Origin: Nitrospira sp. SG-bin2
GTDB lineage: Bacteria; Nitrospirota; Nitrospiria; Nitrospirales; Nitrospiraceae
Direction: 5' to 3'
DNA length: 22,768 nucleotides
NCBI GenBank assembly: GCA_002083405.1
Contig: LVWT01000007.1
Span: forward strand, 1-22,768
The notes beneath the pieces were generated by a model that had not been told where the DNA came from, searched no databases, and was given only the letters and a program-made list of their open reading frames with translations. The translations under genes and the position numbers were made by a program. Shown here one piece after another: positions 17,079-22,768 of this stretch. Position 1 is the stretch's first letter, and each line of letters starts with the position of its first letter.

Positions 17079-18453
17079 CGTTGACTAGGGATGGCCGGGC
17101 TCCATCAACCCACATTGAACTCGCCGGCACACGATTGAATACCAAATTCCTTCCAGGTCGGATGTTATCCCCCTCCAGTTCATCATTGCCGCTGCCACCA
17201 AGCAAATAGTCTGCTCCCTGGCCGCCAGAAAGCCAATCATCCCCATCGCCTCCATCCAAATAATCTTCTCCAACAGGACGTACGGCATACACTTGATTGT
17301 CATCACCAAGGAACGCATCATCGCCCAGCCCACCGTATAGAATATCGTCCCCGCCCCCACCCTCTACGACATCATCGTTGGGGCCGCCATCCAGATAGTC
17401 ATTGCCTGGCGTGACGATCCCCAGTGCTACGCGCGCACTGTTCCGGGAATCACCCATCATGTAATCCGGCCCAAAACCGCCATACATGACGTCATCCCCA
17501 CCAAATCCATCCATCCAATCGAAGCCTTCTTCCCCATAGAGTCGATCCTGTCCCCCGCCCCCGTAAACCAGGTCGTTCCCAAATCCCCCCCAGACAATGT
17601 GATTGAATTGCGGAACACCGAACCCAAGGTCCAGTACGTCTGAACCGCCTTGCCCCAAGACAAAATGATTCGCTGGGGCATTAAACGTCGGCTCATTATG
17701 GTCTTCGTCGCCCATCCACGAAATTGTCAGCGCGCCATTGTTATAGTTAATTTGAGGCAACCCGCCAGTGGGACGCTCGCCTTCGTCAACTAGCTTGATG
17801 CCCAGCTCACCCGTGCTAAAGTCATAACTTTCAATTGTGAGTCGATTATTGATAACGAGATCAGTTCCCTGGCGGCGATAGGTGATGCTGCCGTCTACAC
17901 TCGTCCACGTCCCTTCCGGATCTGTGTCCCGACGGAAGCCACCACTTAATGGCTTTCCGTCATACAGCACCTTCCCCAACTTATCCGTATCAAGAATGGT
18001 GTCGTTGTCGTCCGTGGCGCTATTAAAGTAGTACGTATCCAGACCAGCTCCACCTTCGAGGCGATCAGTACCTTCACCGCCATACAGGTGGTCGTCTCCT
18101 ACCCTCCCACGTATCGTATCGTCCCCCCTGTCACCATATAACTGATCGTGACCATCGCCCCCATCAAGGCGATCGTTGTCCCAGCCACCGTATAAGCGAT
18201 CGTCACCGCTCTCGCCAAACAGCACATCGTTCCCCACATCTCCAAAGAGATCGTCGGTCTCAATGTTCCCGTACAGAATGTCGCTGCCACCCTGGCCATG
18301 CAGGTTGTTGTAGACCGGCGAGTCGCCGAGAAGGAGATCATTCCCGGGCAGACTTTCAAGATTGCCCATAAAACTACCCACCAACACTTCACCGCTGACA
18401 CTGGGGGCGTCGGCAAATTGCGCGTAAGTGGTGATGAGCAGGTTACGAGCCAC
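17008..18453 (-). CDS. RTX protein, second part (frame 2)
   Basis: A 481-residue open frame. The GTG at 18453 is probably not a real start: the same frame is open upstream to 18493 and reads 'SASNHRTFQLESFVARNLL', continuing the lysozyme-like domain. Residues 37-150 are RTX repeats ('GNDVLFGESGDDRLYGG'). Residues 150-270 form a non-repeat domain with 'GTWTSVDGSITYRRQGTDLV' and 'LTIESYDFSTGELGIKL', a module often inserted in large RTX proteins. Residues 270-480 are again RTX repeats, unusually rich in Tyr, Trp and Met. It stops at 17008 only because of an extra base in the C-run at 17012-17019; removing it continues 'YGDGGDDILLGGDG' into the next frame. Confidence 0.85.
   Translation of the reverse strand: MARNLLITTYAQFADAPSVSGEVLVGSFMGNLESLPGNDLLLGDSPVYNNLHGQGGSDILYGNIETDDLFGDVGNDVLFGESGDDRLYGGWDNDRLDGGDGHDQLYGDRGDDTIRGRVGDDHLYGGEGTDRLEGGAGLDTYYFNSATDDNDTILDTDKLGKVLYDGKPLSGGFRRDTDPEGTWTSVDGSITYRRQGTDLVINNRLTIESYDFSTGELGIKLVDEGERPTGGLPQINYNNGALTISWMGDEDHNEPTFNAPANHFVLGQGGSDVLDLGFGVPQFNHIVWGGFGNDLVYGGGGQDRLYGEEGFDWMDGFGGDDVMYGGFGPDYMMGDSRNSARVALGIVTPGNDYLDGGPNDDVVEGGGGDDILYGGLGDDAFLGDDNQVYAVRPVGEDYLDGGDGDDWLSGGQGADYLLGGSGNDELEGDNIRPGRNLVFNRVPASSMWVDGARPSLVNVEGGSDYLDGGEGNDTLYGDGGG
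17012..17019. other. Frameshift site 2 (G8 on the coding strand)
   Basis: Eight C on the plus strand. With seven, 'LYGDGG' continues as 'DDILLGGDGDD' in the next frame. A one-base gain in a homopolymer. Confidence 0.8.
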
Positions 18454-19214
18454 GAAACTTTCCAGCTGAAAAGTACGGTGGTTGGACGCGCTGGGGGGAA
18501 ATCGTGTTCATACCGTAGGATGGTCGCCCGATGCGCCGTGTACATACGGAAGATTGACCGCGCTTCCGGTTCCGTCGTCTGTGCATTCCCGTAGAGGTTG
18601 AAGAGATCCGATTCGACGTACCGGCGGTTGGCGATGCCAGGTGACTGACTCGCGCCGCCATTAGATTGGTAGCGGATCTGGTACCAGGCTTCGGCACGGT
18701 TATCGTTCTGCAACGCGTTCAACAGGCTGGACCCTATGATGCCCGCACCACCGTTATAAAACATCGACATGAGCGCTGCGCGCTCGTTGGATTCGGGCAT
18801 TACAAACCCCAGTCGCGTATCAAACTGTGTTTCGCGTGCCTCGACAGCAGCGGCTAATAGCCGTGCAGCGGCCAGTTCATCCGGCAGATGCGTAAAGGAA
18901 TTGAGCAGCGCCTGTAGATTCGTTGACGACGGGTTAGATTGATAGCTCTGAAGCAGGACTAAATCAGTCGGAGTAAGGAACGCTGAGAGACCAGCTTGCG
19001 TGTACCAGGCTTGGATATCCGCAAGCGAATTCTGGCGGAAATCGATTCCATATCCGATAAATGCGCTATTTCCAAGCACATCCTCACGAGGTCCAAGACT
19101 GCGCAGATCAGTTCCAGCCAGCAAGCCACCATCCTCAAACCGCTTTATCTCGAGATCTCTAAGAAGTACGTAGCTCTGGTGAGTCGCAATGATATGAAGG
19201 TTAGTCAATGACAT
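18099..19214 (-). CDS. RTX protein, N-terminal lysozyme-like (GH24-type) domain (frame 1)
   Basis: The first ~239 residues are real; from the C-run at 18493-18498 onward the frame runs out of register (Trp/Thr/Ser-rich nonsense) to 18099. The true part resembles phage-type lysozymes. E27 in 'KRFEDGG' is the likely catalytic glutamate, followed by 'SAFIGYGIDFRQNSL', equivalent to the T4 lysozyme 'TIGIGH' strand. Then come 'ERAALMSMFYNGGAGIIGSS', 'EAWYQIRYQSNGG' and 'GIANRRYVESDLFNLYG'. Such domains cleave peptidoglycan. There is no N-terminal signal peptide, as expected for type I export. GGAGAG lies 6 bases before the ATG at 19214, and the start overlaps the upstream gene's stop by 14 bases. 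Adding one C restores the frame into the RTX part. Confidence 0.82.
   Translation of the reverse strand: MSLTNLHIIATHQSYVLLRDLEIKRFEDGGLLAGTDLRSLGPREDVLGNSAFIGYGIDFRQNSLADIQAWYTQAGLSAFLTPTDLVLLQSYQSNPSSTNLQALLNSFTHLPDELAAARLLAAAVEARETQFDTRLGFVMPESNERAALMSMFYNGGAGIIGSSLLNALQNDNRAEAWYQIRYQSNGGASQSPGIANRRYVESDLFNLYGNAQTTEPEARSIFRMYTAHRATILRYEHDFPPARPTTVLFSWKVSWLVTCSSPLTRNLPTPPVSAVKCWWVVLWAILKVCPGMISFSATRRSTTTCMARVAATFCTGTLRPTISLEMWGTMCCLARAVTIAYTVAGTTIALMGAMVTISYMVTGGTIRYVGG
18493..18498. other. Frameshift site 1 (C6 on the coding strand)
   Basis: Upstream frame reads '...RYEHDFPP'; with a seventh C the reading continues 'SASNHRTFQLESF' into the RTX part. A one-base loss in a homopolymer. Confidence 0.75.
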
Positions 19215-19902
19215 CCGCGTCTCTCCTTATGAATGTCCTCGTGGCAAAATAGCAAACATCAGTTAGGTGGCCATCCTTTTCATAGCTTACGATGGCCGTG
19301 AAACGCTTTCCGCCTTTGTCCGGCTGCTGAAACGGATTATCAATCACAACATAGTAGCGTCCGCTGAACCGAAACGGGTTCATTCGAAAAAGGCCACCGA
19401 CATGCCGATAGAACTCAGCCGTCCCTTCTCGAAATTTTGGAAGCTTTCGCAATTCATACCTGCCCTGGGGAAATTGGCCGATCAGCCCACTAGCCCGCTT
19501 GGCCACTGATACATCGAACACGAAGTGTGGCGGTGGTTGTGGAGCATTTTTACCCTCGGTATAGATGAAGATGCTATCGTCAAGCACACCCCGCAAGCAG
19601 CCTTCATTCTTGAGTACTGTGTCGTCATGTCCATCGTTATCGATATCGAACTGCGCCAGCTGATCACGGCGGCAGTAGTCGTCGAGTGCGAGGGTCCATT
19701 CAATCGCGGTAAACTCTTCATGCTGATCGTATTTCAACTCACCAAAAGCCTTCAGGTCCTCGCTAAGGATTTTCAACATATGCTGACACACGGCTGCTGC
19801 CTTGCCCACAACCAACGTGTAGTCTCCCGCCGTTGCTACATCCGCAATCAACAGCCAGAGCAGCCCCAGCAGCAAGCCCGACCCTTTGCGTCGTTGTTTC
19901 AT
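19201..19902 (-). CDS. Secreted hypothetical protein, possible partner of the RTX lysozyme
   Basis: A 233-residue protein with a classic signal peptide: basic MKQRRK, hydrophobic LLLGLLWLLIA, and an A-T-A cleavage motif after residue 25. The mature part is predicted soluble and contains 'FDIDNDGHDD' at 85-94, a DxDxDGxxD calcium-binding loop (D86, D88, D90, D94), and several cysteines (C39, C77, C102) that may form disulfides in the periplasm. I do not recognise the family. GGAGG lies 5 bases before the ATG at 19902. Its stop (19201) lies inside the start of the RTX gene (14-base overlap), so the two are translated together. Being exported and coupled to a lysozyme-like protein, it could protect the producer or chaperone the toxin; this is inference. 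Confidence 0.72.
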   Translation of the reverse strand: MKQRRKGSGLLLGLLWLLIADVATAGDYTLVVGKAAAVCQHMLKILSEDLKAFGELKYDQHEEFTAIEWTLALDDYCRRDQLAQFDIDNDGHDDTVLKNEGCLRGVLDDSIFIYTEGKNAPQPPPHFVFDVSVAKRASGLIGQFPQGRYELRKLPKFREGTAEFYRHVGGLFRMNPFRFSGRYYVVIDNPFQQPDKGGKRFTAIVSYEKDGHLTDVCYFATRTFIRRDADVID

Positions 19903-19932
19903 GCTGTCCTCCGTCCTTTCACTATCACACCC

Positions 19933-20268
19933 CTATTCCTTCCTCTTCCCCTGCCGCGCATCGCGCAGCCCTACCAACACCTGCTGAATCTGCTGCTGTA
20001 AGCGCGCGAGCACATCGACGCCCATCGCCACGCGGGTGACGAGATGGCCGTCCAATCCTTTGGGCGCGGCTTGCCCGTCCTTCGCCGTCTTCGCAATGGC
20101 CGCGAGGGCAGCTGGCTCGATGAAGCCAAAGTCCAGATAGGCGATGCCCTGCGCCACACCGACGTTAGAATAGTTCACGGCATGCGGATGGGCTGAGGGC
20201 TCAGAGGGCTTCAGTCTCACGTTCAGGGAAATGGTTTTGTCCACTGCCGCATCTTTCCTATCGCTCAT
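19933..20268 (-). CDS. Small hypothetical protein, DUF3467-like
   Basis: A 111-residue protein without signal peptide. The central part 'VNYSNVGVAQGIAYLDFGFI' followed by 'HLVTRVAMGVDVLARLQQQI' resembles DUF3467 proteins, which share a Y-x-N-x ... LDFG ... R-V-x-M-x-x-x-x-A-x-x-L pattern and a C-terminal helix; the match is by eye and moderate. A good AAGGAG lies before the ATG at 20268. It is 30 bp upstream of the secreted-protein gene and so probably heads the RTX operon. DUF3467 proteins have no settled function. The link to RTX export is only positional. Confidence 0.6.
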   Translation of the reverse strand: MSDRKDAAVDKTISLNVRLKPSEPSAHPHAVNYSNVGVAQGIAYLDFGFIEPAALAAIAKTAKDGQAAPKGLDGHLVTRVAMGVDVLARLQQQIQQVLVGLRDARQGKRKE

Positions 20269-20408
20269 GTGGAATCACTCCTTCTTCGAGAGGCAAGTGG
20301 AATACAGGCTGAGAGACTGATCGAATTGTTCGTTGGGGATCTGAAATCTGGTCGGTATAGAATGGGCATGGGCAAGTTCCGTAGGGTTCCGCAGAGCAAA
20401 ACGGCCCG

Positions 20409-20448
20409 GATAGTACCACGGTCAATCGGCCCAGCAATAGGTACTATC
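20409..20448. promoter_or_regulatory. Inverted repeat, possible operator
   Basis: GATAGTACC (20409-20417) and GGTACTATC (20440-20448) are perfect inverted copies 22 bases apart. There is no following T-run. In a divergent intergenic region this could be a two-site operator or a structured leader of the RTX operon. Confidence 0.4.
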
Positions 20449-20486
20449 GGATCTATTACCTCGTTTACTCTCCTGTTTTTTCAAGT

Positions 20487-20513
20487 ATGAGAATGTCTCC
20501 ACTTGTTCCTCCA
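20487..20513. repeat. Orphan transposon-end-like sequence
   Basis: AGAATGTCTCCACTTGTTCC (20489-20508) resembles the right end of the transposase element, AGAATGTCCCCGTTTGTTCC (22746-22765), with 3 mismatches in 20. No transposase is near it, so it may be a relic or solo end. Confidence 0.4.
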
Positions 20514-20592
20514 GGTGACCGCCTCGACTCCTTTCATGTGCGCATAACGACGGGACACGCCTGTTGGGCCTGTGCGTCTCTCACCGGAGCTG

Positions 20593-20601
20593 TGCTACAC
20601 T
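20593..20601 (+). promoter_or_regulatory. Extended -10-like box, leaderless start
   Basis: TGCTACACT fits TGnTAnnnT, ending 7 bases before the ATG at 20609, so the transcript would begin at or near the start codon. No good -35 is seen and no Shine-Dalgarno lies at the usual distance, consistent with a leaderless mRNA. Confidence 0.35.
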
Positions 20602-20608
20602 AGCCTTC

Positions 20609-20944
20609 ATGTCGAAGTCGGCTCTCCACAATCCATCGCCGCTCAAAGTGCTGCCGGCGTACCTTGGGTCGGTTTCTGTCGAAGAAGCGTTACGCACCGA
20701 GCGAGGCCGTCGGATGCTGTGGCTGGAAATCCTCCTCAACGACCAACTAGACCTAGCGACTTGGCAGACAGATCCATCGGTTCAACAGGCCTATCAAACT
20801 GCCTGTCGATGGCACACGCATTATCGACGCCTGCTTGCCTACCTGTTTCACCGAGCCCCTCTGCCGGCCGATGCAGGCCCGATCGACTTTCGAGACTATC
20901 GCACGTTTGCCGAGGCGGTCTACTTTGTCTACGCTCACCGCTGA
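20609..20944 (+). CDS. Hypothetical protein (111 aa) paired with nucleotidyltransferase
   Basis: I do not recognise the family. The protein is mostly helical and aromatic-rich, with 'LPAYLGSVSVEEALRTERG' near the N terminus and 'YRRLLAYLFHRAP' in the middle; no signal peptide or membrane helix. The ATG at 20609 is chosen over in-frame TTG at 20564 because a -10-like box precedes it by 7 bases. The end overlaps the start of the nucleotidyltransferase gene by about 20 bases, suggesting a two-gene unit. By analogy with AbiE-type pairs it could be the partner or antitoxin, but no DNA-binding motif is evident. Confidence 0.6.
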   Translation: MSKSALHNPSPLKVLPAYLGSVSVEEALRTERGRRMLWLEILLNDQLDLATWQTDPSVQQAYQTACRWHTHYRRLLAYLFHRAPLPADAGPIDFRDYRTFAEAVYFVYAHR

Positions 20945-21446
20945 ACAGCTAGTGGCCCTGCTGGCCCGTTACGTCGAGGAAACCGGCGCCGCCATCGACC
21001 TGCTTCTCGTCGGAGCCTTGGCGCTTCATGCCTATGGGGTATCCGATCGCGCCACTCGCGATATCGATGGGGAACTCCAAGGCCCGATAGGCCCCTTACT
21101 GGAGTTCTTGACGGCGCAGAATATTCCGGCTGATCTGACGCAGAATTTTTCCGGCTGGTCGGTTGTCGCCATGCCGCCCGGATACCGGGACCGCGCAACG
21201 GACTTGGTCCGGCAGGAGCGGCTCCGAATCCGACTCTTGGTTCCTGTGGACTTTGTGATCGCCAAGCTTCGCCGCGGCACCGAACTCGACCATGATGATG
21301 CCTCCCTGGTCGCCGCGCGTTTCCACCTCACCCGCGGCGACGTACGCGCCGCCGCCGATGCCGCGCTCGCGGCTTCGCCGCAGGACACGTCGCTCTTTCT
21401 CTTTCAGAAAACAGTTGATCTGTTCTGCGAGAATCTCCCTGCCTAG
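20925..21446 (+). CDS. Nucleotidyltransferase, AbiEii/DUF6036-like
   Basis: A 173-residue protein with a nucleotidyltransferase-fold signature: 'DLLLVGALALHAYGVSDRAT' followed by R45-D46-I-D48, where D46/D48 would bind metal. The second G of the usual GG is replaced by A31. 'LLVPVDFVIAKLRRGTELDH' near residues 105-124 is the later conserved block of the AbiEii/DUF6036 group, followed by a helical C-terminal part. I place the start at TTG 20925 with GAGGCGG (20912-20918) upstream; the frame is open further back to 20835, but that would overlap the neighbour deeply. Members of this superfamily include toxins of type IV toxin-antitoxin and abortive-infection systems and housekeeping enzymes. The overlapping upstream gene supports a two-component module. 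Confidence 0.75.
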   Translation: MSTLTAEQLVALLARYVEETGAAIDLLLVGALALHAYGVSDRATRDIDGELQGPIGPLLEFLTAQNIPADLTQNFSGWSVVAMPPGYRDRATDLVRQERLRIRLLVPVDFVIAKLRRGTELDHDDASLVAARFHLTRGDVRAAADAALAASPQDTSLFLFQKTVDLFCENLPA

Positions 21447-21612
21447 CCCGAATGGTGCATGAACCCTTCTGCTGTAATCCGCCCTCTCGGTGAGCTAAGA
21501 CACAGCTGATCCGCTGCTCCTATCTTCTCTTCGCCGCTCATATCTTGAGAAACGTGACGCGCAGGACGAAAAGAATGGTTCTGTATGAGCTATCGTTGCT
21601 TGCGAGATATGG

Positions 21613-21645
21613 TTCGACCAGCTCACCGTCCTGAGCGTAGTCGAA
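21613..21645. repeat. REP-like palindrome
   Basis: TTCGAC (21613-21618) and GTCGAA (21640-21645) enclose a second pairing, CTCA with TGAG, forming an imperfect hairpin. The core 'CTGAGCGTAGTCGAAGGGG' matches a repeat type dispersed in many environmental genomes. It lies about 380 bp from the REP-associated transposase element. Confidence 0.5.
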
Positions 21646-21716
21646 GGGGACGAAAACCGCTTCACGAGACTCGTCCATTGATGCGATCCCGTGATAAACG
21701 GCCCTACTACTGCGGG

Positions 21717-22030
21717 CTAAAAAATGCCGGCTTGTTTTTGGAGCCAGCGGACATACTTCACGATCTGCTCGACGTCATCCGGTTGCACGGCGTCGATCTT
21801 CGGCATGTCGCCGAACTGCCAATGGTGCGATTTGACGCCGTTGGCCGCCGCGCGCAGGAAGGCGGCATCGCCATGGTGATTGGGCTGTAGACTTTGTGCA
21901 CGAGCGGCGGACCTTGCTTAGTTCCGACGCCTCCTGCGCCGTGACAGGCTGAGCAATTGGCGGTGAACTTCTGCTCTCCGTCACGCAGCTCGGCTGGCGC
22001 CGCACTGGCCGCGCCTTGGGTGAAAGAATA
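21717..22030 (-). pseudogene. Cytochrome c remnant, truncated by the transposon and frameshifted
   Basis: On the minus strand the frame reads 'ELRDGEQKFTANCSACHGAG', giving a CxxCH haem-attachment motif, then 'GPPLVHKVYSP'. After one inserted base near 21882-21884 it continues 'NHHGDAAFLRAAANGVKSHH', 'WQFGDMPKIDAVQPDDVEQI' (M is the likely axial ligand) and 'VKYVRWLQKQAGIF' to TAG at 21717. This is a small periplasmic class I cytochrome c. The signal peptide and start codon are missing: the frame runs straight into the transposon end at about 22030 and meets a stop inside it. So it carries two lesions, a 5' truncation and a one-base loss in a C-run. Confidence 0.85.
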
Positions 22031-22706
22031 GGGACATTCTACATTTCACCAGTTTCTGCGGACGGCCGATGGGCCGGAGGCTCGCATCAAGGCCCAAGCG
22101 TGCAGCCGTTCTCGTCATCCACCCTTCCGATCCGAATGGCGCACCACGATTGACGCTCTGTCTGATCCGGTGCATCTCTGTCTCCTCCACTGACCCATTC
22201 ACCCACAGAAGCCACGGTTCCGGTCTCGCAACAGGTCCGGAGTCTATGCGAGGCCTCTGCACTGGGGCGCCCCACTCCCGTGCGCTCGACCAGCGCCAGT
22301 CTTCGGCTCGTGCAGCCAATTGGGCCCGGACTGGATTCTGTTCGATATATCGCAACACCGTCAGCAGATGTGCGTCTTGTTCTATCGGAAACGCTTTGAA
22401 CCGGCCTTGCCACACATGCCCACTGGAGTCATGCCACCGATGGTAGCGACGGACATGCGCGGTCAACAGCCATTGCATCCACATACTCAAGTCGCCATCA
22501 TGATATGGCCACAAGGCCAGATGAAAGTGATTGGGCATGAGACAGTACGCCAATACCCGCATCGGAATACGGTCCGAAGCTTGACTCAGCAGATTGACAA
22601 ACGCCTGATAGTCTCCCTCCGCATGAAAAACCTCAGCACGACCATTGCCACGATTGATGACGTGGTAGCAGTAGTCCCCGACTGAGGCTCGCACCGTGCG
22701 TGGCAT
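21981..22706 (-). CDS. REP-associated tyrosine transposase (Y1/IS200-like)
   Basis: A Y1 HUH-type transposase that nicks single-stranded DNA. 'YHVINRGNGRAEVF' near the N terminus, the metal-binding HxH in 'LMPNHFHLALWP', and 'RYIEQNPVRAQL' with the candidate catalytic tyrosine are all present, followed by 'DWRWSSAREW', as in RAYT proteins. I use the ATG at 22706 (MPRTVRAS), 6 bases after AGGGG, not the ATG at 22712, which abuts it. The normal family C terminus is at 'LRPIGRPQK'. After that the frame has no stop, runs through the terminal repeat ('LVKCRMSLFF') and ends 16 residues later in former cytochrome c DNA, a fused tail. Transposition activity is plausible. Confidence 0.9.
   Translation of the reverse strand: MPRTVRASVGDYCYHVINRGNGRAEVFHAEGDYQAFVNLLSQASDRIPMRVLAYCLMPNHFHLALWPYHDGDLSMWMQWLLTAHVRRYHRWHDSSGHVWQGRFKAFPIEQDAHLLTVLRYIEQNPVRAQLAARAEDWRWSSAREWGAPVQRPRIDSGPVARPEPWLLWVNGSVEETEMHRIRQSVNRGAPFGSEGWMTRTAARLGLDASLRPIGRPQKLVKCRMSLFFHPRRGQCGASRAA
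22031..22047. repeat. Left terminal inverted repeat
   Basis: GGGACATTCTACATTTC; its reverse complement matches 22740-22756 with one mismatch. Confidence 0.75.
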
Positions 22707-22739
22707 ACTCATCCCCTCATGAGTGCTTCAGACTGCCTA

Positions 22740-22757
22740 GAAATGCAGAATGTCCCC
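22740..22757. repeat. Right terminal inverted repeat
   Basis: GAAATGCAGAATGTCCCC; inverted counterpart of 22031-22047. It continues as GTTTGTTCCCC to the window end, and a similar string occurs at 20487-20513. Confidence 0.75.
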
Positions 22758-22768
22758 GTTTGTTCCCC

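Larger units (their letters stand above)
8680..19214 (-). pseudogene. Giant RTX protein gene with N-terminal lysozyme-like domain, split by three frameshifts
   Basis: Four minus-strand open frames join end to end into one coherent protein if one base is added in the C-run at 18493-18498, one removed in the C-run at 17012-17019, and one added near 12198-12202. The reconstructed protein has about 3,510 residues. Order: lysozyme-like domain, RTX array, mixed RTX/HCBP-related/'ENLTLTG' modules, four cadherin-like domains, RTX array, and a C-terminal HCBP-related module with a type I secretion tail. RTX proteins are exported unfolded through type I systems and fold on binding extracellular Ca2+. 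No exporter genes are in the window. The frames are otherwise open over many kilobases, so the lesions are recent, sequencing errors, or switches. Entries for the individual frames follow. Confidence 0.8.
20269..20608. other. 340-bp divergent intergenic region
   Basis: No gene is supported here. It separates the RTX operon (minus) from the hypothetical/nucleotidyltransferase pair (plus) and should hold both promoters. Visible signals are a 9-bp inverted repeat at 20409-20448, a sequence like the right end of the transposon further on at 20487-20513, and an extended -10-like box at 20593-20601. Confidence 0.6.
22029..22758 (-). mobile_element. REP-associated tyrosine transposase element with terminal inverted repeats
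   Basis: An element of about 730 bp bounded by inverted repeats at 22031-22047 and 22740-22757 and containing one transposase gene. Its left end abuts the cytochrome c remnant. The exact outer limits are uncertain by a few bases and no target duplication could be established because the window ends 10 bases after the right end. Confidence 0.7.

Noticed and set aside
21775..22005. A 76-residue open frame over the cytochrome c remnant
   Set aside because: It is in another frame; the CxxCH and haem-ligand motifs are in the frames described for the remnant.

Overview
The window looks like chromosomal DNA from a Gram-negative environmental bacterium. A Nitrospirota-type (Nitrospira-like) genome would fit the gene mix: a giant type I-secretion RTX protein, a compact lysine-degradation operon, a small periplasmic cytochrome c and a REP-associated tyrosine transposase. 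The sequence alone does not prove the taxon.

Left end (1-2360): an AT-richer pair, a 5'-truncated FRG-domain protein and an HNH endonuclease, which looks horizontally acquired and defence-like. Next, on the minus strand (2626-4855), come three small genes (a C39/papain-like cysteine peptidase and two helical hypotheticals), then a DUF488/YeaO-like gene behind an aldo/keto reductase. A 30-bp exact copy of part of the DUF488 gene sits alone about 1.4 kb away.

Middle (4936-8630, plus strand): a small hypothetical gene, then a tight three-gene operon. It encodes a lysine 6-dehydrogenase/saccharopine-dehydrogenase-like enzyme, an ALDH7-type aminoadipate-semialdehyde dehydrogenase (ATGA overlap) and a short VOC-fold metalloprotein that I suggest acts on 2-oxoadipate. 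Together they would take lysine through aminoadipate toward central metabolism; the required transaminase is not in the window.

Most of the window (8680-20268, minus strand) is one operon: a DUF3467-like small protein, a secreted protein with a signal peptide, and one enormous RTX gene. The RTX gene starts with a lysozyme-like (GH24-type) domain. It continues with long GGxGxD repeat arrays, HCBP-related modules, four tandem cadherin/He_PIG-like domains of about 101 residues, and a C-terminal type I secretion region. It is now split into four open frames by three single-base indels, two of them in C/G runs. Restoring the frame gives a protein of about 3,510 residues. The secreted protein overlaps the start of the RTX gene by 14 bases and could be a cognate partner or immunity protein; that is inference.

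Right end (20609-22768): an overlapping pair, a hypothetical gene plus an AbiEii/DUF6036-like nucleotidyltransferase, suggests a toxin-antitoxin-like module. It is followed by a palindromic repeat and a cytochrome c remnant cut off by a REP-associated transposase element with clear terminal inverted repeats. The cytochrome remnant also carries a one-base frameshift. Four single-base indels in one window raise the question of sequencing error versus real decay.
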